Of a DNA stretch of 64,000 bases, positions 1 through 8,056 are shown one piece after another (position 1 is the first letter of the stretch; every line of letters starts with the position of its first letter). Source of the stretch: Hordeum vulgare subsp. vulgare (taxonomy: Eukaryota; Streptophyta; Magnoliopsida; Poales; Poaceae); assembly GCF_904849725.1 (NCBI RefSeq), contig NC_058518.1, positions 326,142,581-326,206,580 on the forward strand, read 5' to 3'. The notes beneath the pieces were generated by a model that did no database searches, was not told the origin of the DNA, and was given only the letters and a program-made list of their open reading frames with translations. Position numbers and translations under genes: made by a program.

Positions 1-1123
1 TAGGTGCAGTTACTAAGACCTTCTTAAGTATTTCAAAGGCTTCCTCACAATCATCGTCAAAAACAAAAGGAATATCCTTTTGCAAGAGATTGGTAAGAGG
101 CCTAGAAATCTTAGAGAAGTCTTTAATGAACCTTCTATAGAAACCAGCATGACCAAGGAAACTTCTTATACCTTTGATATCTGTGGGGCATGGCATTTTC
201 TCTATTGCATCAACCTTAGCCTTATCGACTTCAATACCTCTTTCAGAAATTTTATGTCCTAAGACGATGCCTTCATTAACCATAAAGCGGCACTTCTGCC
301 AATTCAAGACAAGGTTGGTATCTTTACATCTCTGCAAGACTCGATCAAGGTTGCTGAGGCAATCATCAAAAGAAGTCCCGTAAATGGAGAAGTCATCCAT
401 GAAAACCTCAACAATATTTTCACAAAAGTCAAAGAATATAGCCATCATACATCTTTGAAAGGTGGCAGGTGCATTACATAATCCAAAAGGCATACGTCTG
501 TAATCAAAGGTACCGAAAGGGCAGGTGAAAGTGGTTTTCTCCTGATCAGATTGTGCAACAGGTATTTGGGAGAAACCAGAATAACCATCTAGAAAGCAGA
601 AGTGTGTGTGTTTAGACAGTCTTTCCAGCATTTGGTCAATAAAAGGCAAAGGGTAATGATCTTTCCTAGTGGCTTTATTCAATTTCCTAAAATCGATCAC
701 GATCCTATAGCCAGTAATAATCCTCTCTGGGATCAATTCATTCTTATCATTAGGGACAACGGTAATACCTCCCTTCTGAGGGACGCATTGCACCGGACTC
801 ACCCAATCACTATGAGCAACAGGATAAATAATACCTGCTTCCAGAAGCTTCAGTATTTGTTTTCTTACTACCTCCTTCATCTTAGGATTTAATCTCCGTT
901 GATGATCAGCAACTGGTTTGGAATCAGGATTGGTTTTAATCTTGTGCTGGCATAGAGTGGGACTAATGCCCTTAAGATCATCAAGAGTATATCCAATAGC
1001 AGCATGGTGCTTCCTGAGAGTTTTTAGTAACTTCTTTTCTTCATGCTCTGAGAGGCTAGCACTAATTATAACAAGATATATCTCTTTTTCATCAAGATAA
1101 GCATACTTAAGAGTATGAGGCAA
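1..1123 (-). pseudogene. Reverse transcriptase of element A (partial)
   Basis: The minus-strand frame is open from about 1123 to the window edge and encodes a Ty3/Gypsy reverse transcriptase. The thumb-proximal motif MPFGLCNAPATFQ and the catalytic box FMDDFSIYG are visible (the FMDD aspartates fall near 390-400). An in-frame stop at the end of the protease/linker frame (about 1121-1123) separates it from protease, so the polyprotein cannot be read through. The RNase H and integrase domains that normally follow are outside the window. The enzyme would copy the element's RNA into DNA in cytoplasmic particles. The closest relative here is the RT of element D at 22418-23250. Confidence 0.88.
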
Positions 1124-2248
1124 CTATTTAAGCTCGAACACAGGATCACCCTTTGGTGGGGGTGGATCTCCAAGCAGTTCAACAAGAAAAATATTCTTAA
1201 GGATAGGATATTGTTCTAAGACAACTCTATCTATCTCATCCCTTTCATCCATGTGCATATCATTTTCATGCTCACGCAAGTATTGCTCTAAAGGATCAGT
1301 AGGAGGCACGGCAATATAAGCTAGGGCAATACTTTCATCCTTACTAGGCAACAGTTTTTCATGAGGTTATCTACCAAACTTGGAGAAATTGAACTCGCAT
1401 GACACAGCTTCAAAGCCAACAATGACAGTTTGCTTCTCACAGTCAATATGAGCATTGACAGTATTGAGAAAAGGTCTGCCAAATATGATGGGACAAAAGC
1501 TATCTTGTGTGGTAGCAAGAACCAGGAAATCAGCAGGATACTTTGTTTTACCACACAAGACTTCAACATCTCTAACAATTCCCACAGGGCACATAGTATC
1601 TCTATTGGCAATCTGAATAGTGACATCAATGGGTTCTATCTCGACAGGTGCAATCTCGTCTTTAATTTCAACATGTAAGGATTGAGGTATTGCACTAACA
1701 CTAGCACCCACGTTACATAAACCATGATAACAATGATCTCCTATCTTAACAGAAACAACAGACGTGCCAACAAGAGGCCTATGTTTGTCTCTAGCATGTT
1801 GTTTAGCAATTCTAGCAGCATCTTCACAGAAGTGAATATCATGGCCATCAACATTGTCGGACAGGAGGTCTTTGATAATAGCAATGCTAGGTTCAACTCT
1901 AATTTGCTCAGGGGGTGTAGGTGTTCTAATGTAGCCCCTACGTATCACAATTGAAGCTTTAGAATGATCCTTTACCCTAACAGGGAAAGGTGGTTTCTCA
2001 ATGTAAGCACTGGGAACAACAGGATCATTATAGGCAATGACTCTCCCTTCAACTGGATTGGGTTTAACTACATTGAATTCTAAGGGAGGATGGTATTTAA
2101 ACCACTTCTCTTTGGGGAGATCAATATGAGCAACAAATGATTCACACAATGAAGCTACTATCTCAGAGTCAAGTCCATACTTAGCGCTAAAATCACAAAA
2201 AGTATTTGTTTCGACAAAGGATAAAACGCAATCAAACTGGAAATTCAT
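1124..2248 (-). pseudogene. Protease region and linker of element A
   Basis: Two overlapping minus-strand frames (1367-2248 and 1124-1351) cover the C-terminal gag, the aspartic protease and the linker to RT. The protease shows the Athila-type active-site context LCNVGASVSAIP, with Asn where D has Asp (LCDMGASVSAIP), so this copy is probably catalytically dead, and the flap-distal motif IIFGRPFLNT. A frameshift near 1350-1370 breaks the frame. The upstream edge at 2248-2264 is where the CACTA composite entered; the matching gag sequence resumes at about 12516. Confidence 0.85.
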
Positions 2249-2299
2249 ATCTGACTCCTTACCTTACTAGTAGAAAACAGGGCTACAGTTCAGCCCTGG

Positions 2300-2530
2300 C
2301 CAGCCCATTAGTACCGGTTCTTCGAGAACCGGGACCAATGGGGGGTATTAGACCATTTTCGTGAGCCCAGGGGGCTGGCCGGGGCCTCGTGGGCATTGGT
2401 CCCGTTTCGTATGGAACCATTTGTCCCGGTTCGAGCCCCGAACAGGGACCAATGGTCCTCGCTGCTGGCCCACAACCTCTAGTCCCGGTTCACGCCACGA
2501 ACCGGGACAAATAACTTGCCTACATATATG
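2300..2530. repeat. Left subterminal repeat block of the CACTA composite
   Basis: Inverted and direct copies of a GGTCCCGGTTC / GAACCGGGACAAAT motif are packed into about 230 bases. In CACTA elements such subterminal repeats bind the accessory transposase protein. The block ends in a TATA-like ACATATATG near 2522, followed by a leader. Confidence 0.75.
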
Positions 2531-3087
2531 CCCACCATCGCGGCAGAGCACTCCACAATGCTCTGTTTTTGTCGAGCCAGCGGGGAGAGGGCATTTGGGT
2601 GCTCTAATTCACCTCCTATGCACATGAGGTGTTCGATGAAATGCCCGAGTCACACTAGTTAAGCTTTCTCCTCTCGAAACTCGACCTCCGAGCTCCATTT
2701 TCAACGAGACTTGTCTAGATTTAGCGGTCCGTCACGCCCCGTCCCCACCCCGTCTTCACGGTCGTAGATCGCCCGCGCCAATCTCGTCGCCGGCACCACC
2801 GTGGTGAGCCTCTTGTTCTTCTCTTCTTTCTGAAAGAAAAAAAATTCTGACTTCAGATAGATACTTGTCTAATTTTCTTACTTTTATTATTCCTTCTTAT
2901 TATATAGTGCGATGGGTTTGGTATCCGCCCCCGTCGGCCCTCGTCCTATCTATGATTCAAATGTGGTATATATTATCTTTTCATAACTATTTGGTTCATT
3001 TATTGTTTATGACAATTATGATGACCAACGTGACATATATTTTTAATCTAGGAGGTATGTGAACCGGAAATTCCAACCCAGCTAGAA

Positions 3088-3405
3088 ATGCTTCTCGAGA
3101 AGTTAACTTTGGTTGAAAAAGAAAACAATTACTTGAAGGAAAAATTGAAAATAATTGAGGATAAGAATATGGAAATGGAGTTGCATGTTGCCGAGGTCAT
3201 TGACGATCGCAAGATGAAGATCGATGCGATGCGGTTGAAGATGGATGCAATGCGCTTGAAGATGGATGAAATGCGCTTGAAGATTAGGAATATTAGAAAA
3301 TATGCCATTGATAAAGAGGCTTGGTATCATTATGCTGTTGGGTCAATTGTTACCTTACTTGCGATTTTGATCGCGTTTGTTGTTGCATTTAAATGTTTTA
3401 CATAG
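3088..3405 (+). CDS. Small coiled-coil protein with C-terminal membrane anchor, carried by the CACTA composite
   Basis: Open frame of 105 codons. Residues 1-75 are rich in Lys, Glu and Leu with heptad spacing, including three tandem heptads around MDAMRLK (about residues 47-68), so a coiled coil is likely. Residues about 79-103 form one hydrophobic segment (YAVGSIVTLLAILIAFVVAF) ending in KCFT, consistent with a tail-anchored membrane protein. An acceptor-like AG precedes the frame, so this may be the last exon of a longer gene. It lies between the left subterminal block and the transposase start at 3576. I recall similar small proteins predicted within Triticeae repeats, but no function is known to me. 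Confidence 0.55.
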   Translation: MLLEKLTLVEKENNYLKEKLKIIEDKNMEMELHVAEVIDDRKMKIDAMRLKMDAMRLKMDEMRLKIRNIRKYAIDKEAWYHYAVGSIVTLLAILIAFVVAFKCFT

Positions 3406-3575
3406 TTGTATGTTGTTTTATGAGAGAACTTTATGTATTTATTTTTCAATAATAACATTTGATCACTATTGTGCTTTGGTTTTAATGTGATGATGAACTT
3501 GTATTAATTTGGTCATTTCTCTATTCATTTTGTTCTGCAATGGTTTTTTGATATATAACTAATTTCATAATAGAG

Positions 3576-3638
3576 ATGAACCGCCAATGGATGTACGGTG
3601 ACCGACGCACTTTCGAGTGCATTACGAACCGGGACTAA
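3576..3638 (+). pseudogene. N-terminal stub of a CACTA transposase
   Basis: A 20-codon frame begins MNRQWMYGDRR, the typical start of plant TNPD/TNP2-like CACTA transposases, then runs into a stop inside an ACGAACCGGGACTAA subterminal-type repeat. The same start, MSHPWMYDDRR, occurs at 63245. The body of the transposase is missing, so this copy is an internal-deletion derivative in which the first exon was joined to terminal repeat sequence. Confidence 0.65.
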
Positions 3639-3639
3639 T

Positions 3640-5107
3640 GCCCGAGTCGAAAAGGGTTGTAAATTGATGATGTGGCTTTGAATGGTGCATTTTGAACACA
3701 TAAAAACTATGGAGTTCAAATAAGTTCAAAATATGAAATCCCTTTGTAACAAATGAGTTTTCGTATGAAACCCTGATACTTCGAAAGAGATTGTCTGTTT
3801 TGTACACGAAGTGCATCCAGTTTTTGCAGTAACGCTCTCAACTTTCTCGCACATGCTATGTGGGTGAAATGATGATACCATGCCAACTTGGAACCTTTTC
3901 GGAGTTCATTTCAAATGCTTTTCAATTTCATGGTCCTATACCTCATAATAATCAGTAAATGCATGAAAAATAACAAATGAAGTCAGAAAGGGTTGTAAAT
4001 TGATGATGTGGCTTTGAACGGTGCATTTTGAACACAGAAAAACTATGGAGTTCAAATAAGTTCAAAAAAATGAAATCCCTTTGTAACAGACGAGTTTCCG
4101 TATGAAACTCTGATACTTGGAAAGAGATTGTCCGTTTTGTACACGAAGTGCATCCAGTTTTTGCCGTAACCCTCTCAACTTCATGGCACATGCTATGTGG
4201 GTGAAATGATGATACCATGCAAACTTGGAACCTTTTCAGAGTTCATTTCAAATGCTTTTCAATTTCATGGTCTTATAGCTCAAAATAATCAGTAAATGCA
4301 TGAAAAATAACAAATGAAGTTAGAAAGGGTTGTAAATTGATGATGTGGCTTTGAATGGTGCATTTTGAACATAGAAAAACTATGGAGTTCAAATAAGTTC
4401 AAAAAATGAAATCCCTTTGTAACAGACGAGTTTCTGTATGAAACCCTCGTACTTCGAAAGAGATTGTCCGTTTTGTACACGATGTGCATCCAGTTTTTGC
4501 CGTAACCCTCTCAACTTTCCCGCACATGCTATGTGGGTGAAATGATGATACCATGCCAACTTGGAACCTTTTCAGAGTTCATTTCAAATGCTTTTCAATT
4601 TCATGGTCTTATAGCTCAAAATAATCAGTAAATGCATGAAAAATAACAAATGAAGTTAGAAAGGGTTGTAAATTGATGATGTGGCTTTGAATGGTGCATT
4701 TTGAACATAGAAAAACTATGGAGTTCAAATAAGTTCAAAAAATGAAATCCCTTTGTAACAGACGAGTTTCTGTATGAAACCCTCGTACTTCGAAAGAGAT
4801 TGTCCGTTTTGTACACGATGTGCATCCAGTTTTTGCCGTAACCCTCTCAACTTTCCCGCACATGCTATGTGGGTGAAATGATGATACCATGCCAACTTGG
4901 AACCTTTTCAGAGTTCATTTCAAATGCTTTTCAATTTCATGGTCTTATAGCTCAAAATAATCAGTAAATGCATGAAAAATAACAAATGAAGTCAGAAAGG
5001 GTTGTAAATTGATGATGTGACTTTGAATGGTGCATTTTGAACACAGCAAAACTATGGAGTTCAAATCAGTTCAAAAAAATGAAATCCCTTTGTAACAGAC
5101 GAGTTTC
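3640..5107. repeat. Tandem array with a unit of about 336 bp (just over four copies)
   Basis: The anchor GGGTTGTAAATTGATGATG starts at 3654, 3990, 4327, 4663 and 4999, giving spacings of 336, 337, 336 and 336 bases. The last copy is cut at about 5107 by a second subterminal block. Units starting at 4327 and 4663 are nearly identical: the antisense 66-codon frame is the same in both. The earlier and later units differ at several sites. This points to recent unequal exchange or slippage. No protein function is claimed for the short antisense frames. Confidence 0.9.
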
Positions 5108-5313
5108 TAGGACTAAAGATCCAGCGAAACCACGTGGCGTGACGCGCAAACCCGTGGTGTGCCGCATATGTTATTAGTCCCGGTTCAGGACAAAAACCAG
5201 GACTAAAGATCCAGCGAAACCACGTGGCGTCCCGCGCAAACACGTGGCATGCCGCATATGTTATTTGTCCCAGTTTTAGATACAAACCGGGAATAAAGGA
5301 TTGCCTATATAAA
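5107..5313 (+). promoter_or_regulatory. Second CACTA subterminal block and TATA box
   Basis: Two direct copies of an approximately 86-bp unit (starting near 5112 and 5199; each with GATCCAGCGAAACCACGTGG) carry the GTCCCGGTT/ACCGGGA motif. TATATAAA follows at 5306-5313. The layout of subterminal repeats then TATA then leader matches the promoter end of CACTA elements. It starts abruptly inside the 336-bp array, so it is probably a different element's end joined here. Confidence 0.6.
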
Positions 5314-5574
5314 CCCTCCCCCCTCCCACCCGCTCCTGTGTTTTTGGGCGTTGAGGTGTGAGCATGCATGCCATGCTCTTGCCACTCTAGCTCATGCATA
5401 TGAGAGAAGAACAATGCCGGCTGTTGTTATGGGGGTCGCTCTTCCTTCTTCTCCTTGTGGTAGATACTTGTTATGCATTAGGGGAAGAAGGAATAGTGGC
5501 CATCATCCACGGTCAAAAAATCAGGTGAGTGAGTGTCCACCATATATGAGAGAAACTTTAATAGAAAAAAGAAT

Positions 5575-5995
5575 TATCATAAAATAAAATTAATAAGTAA
5601 TTATAAATAAAATAAAATAAAATAAATAAGTATTTTGTTGTAAGTAGAAACAAAACAAAATAAGCTAACTAGCACTTTGAATTTAAGTAGAAACAAAACA
5701 AAATAAACAAAACAAAAAATAAAAGAAAAAATAATGAGTAAATGCAACTAAGATTATCAAAGTATTTTCCGTTAAAATTCATTAAAAGAAAAAAGAATTT
5801 TCATAAAGAACTTTTTTTGTTAGAAACTTTAATGTCAAAAAGAATTATCATAAAATAAAAAAATAAGTAATTAGAAACAAAAAAATAAAAAAAATAAGTA
5901 TTTTGTTGTAAGGAGAAACAAAACAAAATAAGCTAACTAAAAAAAACAAAACAAAAATAAAGCAAAAAAACAAAACAAAAATAATGGAAAAAAAT
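5575..5995. other. A-rich low-complexity stretch without genes
   Basis: Long runs of A, AAAATAAAAT and ACAAAACAAAAT dominate, with partial direct repeats such as GCTAACTAGCACTTTGAATTT near 5663 that resemble one arm of the palindrome at 6016-6091. No coding frame of interest. The A-tracts at its right edge provide the T-runs for the minus-strand RNA candidates. Confidence 0.7.
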
Positions 5996-6106
5996 AAAAA
6001 ATAGATGCGTATTTCTAGAGAAAATTCAACCTAAATTCAAAGTATTAGTTAGCGCTAACTAATACTTTGAATTTAGGTTCAATTTTCTCTATAAAGTCGT
6101 TCCTCT
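5996..6106 (-). ncRNA. Candidate Pol III short hairpin RNA (about 110 nt)
   Basis: The minus strand reads, in order: a USE and TATA box (6172-6128), a predicted start about 30 nt from the TATA (near 6106), a 38-bp inverted repeat with one mismatch and no loop (6091-6016), then T6 at 6001-5996 and T7 at 5994-5988. These are all the parts of an RNA polymerase III transcription unit with T-run termination. The RNA would fold into one long hairpin. The sequence does not resemble U6, U3 or 7SL RNA. Transcription is inferred, and the transcript ends are estimates. Confidence 0.4.
6016..6091. repeat. Near-perfect 76-bp palindrome
   Basis: Arms 6016-6053 and 6054-6091 pair at 37 of 38 positions; the only mismatch is C opposite C (6027/6080). 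The centre is AGCGCT with no spacer. Such loopless palindromes are unstable in DNA, which suggests either recent origin or retention for a reason. Confidence 0.95.
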
Positions 6107-6127
6107 CCACGTTGCAGCCGCGGCGGA

Positions 6128-6172
6128 GCTTATAAACAGGCTTGGAAGCCCTTCTCTTGGCGAGGTGGGACT
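6128..6172 (-). promoter_or_regulatory. snRNA-type (USE plus TATA) promoter, module 1
   Basis: On the minus strand, AGTCCCACCTCG (6172-6161) matches the plant snRNA upstream sequence element (consensus RTCCCACATCG, two differences at most; I recall the same CACCTCG variant in wheat U6 and U3 promoters). TTTATAAGC lies at 6136-6128. Exactly 24 bases separate the two. In plant snRNA genes a spacing of about 24-26 directs Pol III, while about 34 directs Pol II. RGCCCR-type boxes lie further upstream (around 6328-6345), as in monocot snRNA promoters. Confidence 0.6.
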
Positions 6173-6262
6173 AAACATTCAACCGCACCACGGCTGTGGC
6201 ACGCAACCGGTACCAATGCAAAAAAGAAATAACAGAAAAAAAGAAAACAAAAAAAAACTAGG

Positions 6263-6418
6263 AAAAAATAAAATAAATTGCCACCAACTTGGCCACCACG
6301 GCCTGAATACGACTAGAAACCCATCCATGGGCCAAGATTCAGGCCCGTAGTAGGCCTAGAAGGCCCATCAGGCAAAGCATTTGCAAGTAGGCCCGTAAGC
6401 CTGCAGTGCAGAGGAGCT
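6263..6418 (-). ncRNA. Candidate Pol III RNA, module 2 (about 155 nt)
   Basis: Downstream of the second USE/TATA pair, the first run of four or more T on the minus strand is T6 at 6268-6263. That gives a predicted RNA of about 155 nt starting near 6418. It contains a 9-bp stem (6345-6337 with 6308-6300, GGCCTGAAT type). No known RNA family recognised. This transcript region overlaps the upstream promoter region of module 1, and both point the same way. Confidence 0.3.
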
Positions 6419-6439
6419 CGAGAGGGGTGCGGCAGTGGG

Positions 6440-6484
6440 GCTTATAAACCACTGCGCGCCCCTCTCAACTAGCGAGGTGGGACT
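6440..6484 (-). promoter_or_regulatory. snRNA-type (USE plus TATA) promoter, module 2
   Basis: AGTCCCACCTCG (6484-6473) and TTTATAAGC (6448-6440) on the minus strand are again separated by exactly 24 bases. The two modules are 312 bases apart and share the USE and TATA but not the sequence between them. This argues for conserved spacing and against a simple copy. Confidence 0.58.
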
Positions 6485-6489
6485 AAACT

Positions 6490-6727
6490 TTGGCCGCGAC
6501 GCGGGCAACACAGGGGCCTTTGGTACCGTTTCGTGGCACCAACCGGTACCAATGCCCACCCTTTAGTCCTGGTTGGTGCCACTAACCAGGACCAAAGACG
6601 TCGCTTCCCGCCCTTTGGGCTGCTGAAAAGTGACCTTTGGTCCCGGTTGGTGGAACCAACCAGGACTAAAGGGGGGCATTGGTACCGGTTGGTGCCACGA
6701 ACCGGTACCAATGACTTTGATATATAA
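6490..6727 (+). promoter_or_regulatory. Third CACTA subterminal block and TATA box of the Ulp1-type gene
   Basis: Alternating inverted motifs GGTACCGG/CCGGTACC and GGTCCCGGTTGGTG/ACCAGGACTAAA are followed by TATATAA at 6721-6727. This fits the 5' end of the CACTA gene that follows on the plus strand. Confidence 0.6.
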
Positions 6728-7573
6728 GCCCGCGCATCTGAAATTTTCGTCAGTTTCTTCGATCCCTCTGACGACGCCGGCAGGCTGCCCGAGATCCCGA
6801 CCACGCCTCTGCCCCCCGACCACACCACCGTTGCCCCCTCCCTGACCACGCTGACGTCGCCGTCGTCGCCATGCCTCTGCCGCCCGACCACGCCACCGTC
6901 GCAGTGCCTCTGCCCCCGACCACGCCGCCGTTGCCGCCGTCGCCGCCCTCTGCCCCGACCACGCCGTCGTCGCCGCCCTCTACACCAACGCCGACGCCGT
7001 GCCTCTGCCCCTGACCCGACCAACCTCTCCCTCCTTGGTCAGGTCGGCGGCGCCGCCCCCGTGTCCTCTCTTCTGTTTTTTTCATTATATGATGTTTTTT
7101 ACACATTATGTGTATATGTGTGAGTATATGTATGTATATGTTCTTTTCATTATTATATTTTTTATTCATATATATGATGATTTGTTTTTTGCATTTTTAT
7201 AAAAATTGATATATGTATATGTTCTCTATGCATATAAAAGTTAGATTTTTAGTACATTTGGGTACATTTTAGGTTAGTTTTATCTATATATGTTCTCTGA
7301 TTTAGTACATTTTAGGTTAGTTTTATCTATATATATTTAGGAAGAAGGAGAAGGAAGAAGAAGAAGGAAGAAGAAGAAAAAGTTTTATATATGCAAAAGT
7401 TACATTTTTAGAAAAGTATTATATATCTAGCTAGGAAGATAAGGAAGAAGAAGAAAATGAATGAGAGGAAAAAGGAAAATAAGAAGAGGAAGAAAGGAGA
7501 AGAAGAGGACAGCAAGAAGAGGAGAAATAAATATGAAGAGGAAAAAAGAAGAAAAAGAAGAGGAGAAGAAAAT

Positions 7574-7638
7574 GGAATAGAGGAGAAAGAAGAAAAAAAT
7601 AGAAAATTTCTATTTTTTTCTTCTTTCTCCTCTATTCC
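7574..7638. repeat. 32-bp perfect inverted repeat with one-base loop
   Basis: Arms 7574-7605 and 7607-7638 are perfectly complementary around base 7606. A purine-rich arm (GGAATAGAGGAGAAAG start) faces its pyrimidine mirror. Partial pairing continues outward after a mismatch at 7573/7639. It lies in the presumed leader intron of the CACTA gene. Confidence 0.93.
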
Positions 7639-7805
7639 TTTCTTCTTCTCCTTTTTTTTCTTCTTATTTTTCTTCGATTGCTTCTCTTCTATTCCTTTCT
7701 TCTTCTCCTCTTTTCATTTCTTGTTTTGTCTTCTTATTTTTTATCGGGTATGTCGTTGTCGATATATACCCCCTCCCAAATTTACCAAGTTAAAAGAGTG
7801 TTGTC

Positions 7806-7922
7806 GTCGAGGCCACCCCAAACCCTTGAAGCGTTGTGTCCAGGCCACCCCCAAACCCTTGAAGCGTTGTGTCGAGGCCACCCCAAATCCTTGAAGCGTT
7901 GTTTAGGCCACTCCAAACCCTA
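7806..7922. repeat. Short tandem repeat of about 31 bp, four copies
   Basis: The unit GAGGCCACCCCAAACCCTTG plus AAGCGTTGTGT repeats four times with small changes; the last copy is shortened and ends in CCAAACCCTAG. Confidence 0.8.
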
Positions 7923-8056
7923 GAGAAGCAGCATCAGGGCCACTAACATGATTCCTTATTGTGATTAGCTAGCTAGTTCTACGTTTGCCACTAATATATA
8001 TCCATCTGTACCATGTTTGAATAATAATTGACATGTTGTAAATATTAGCAGAAACT

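Larger units (their letters stand above)
6728..8056 (+). other. Leader and first-intron region of the CACTA gene
   Basis: A C/G-rich leader (6760-7070) with repeated CCGCCG and CCTCTGCCCC motifs could encode a short proline-rich peptide from ATG 6871. It passes into an AT-rich, intron-like stretch (7070-7340), a purine tract with GAAGAAG repeats (7340-7600), a T/C-rich mirror of that tract (7607-7740) and then short tandem repeats. The plus-strand frame over 7457-7894 is low-complexity Lys/Glu then Phe and I do not take it as a gene. Confidence 0.5.

Noticed and set aside
3640..5107. CRISPR-like array
   Set aside because: Whole 336-bp units repeat without unique spacers, in a plant genome; this is a tandem repeat.
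6469..7169. Arg/Gly-rich open frames on the minus strand
   Set aside because: They are antisense to a CCG/CCTCTG-rich leader; composition alone explains them.
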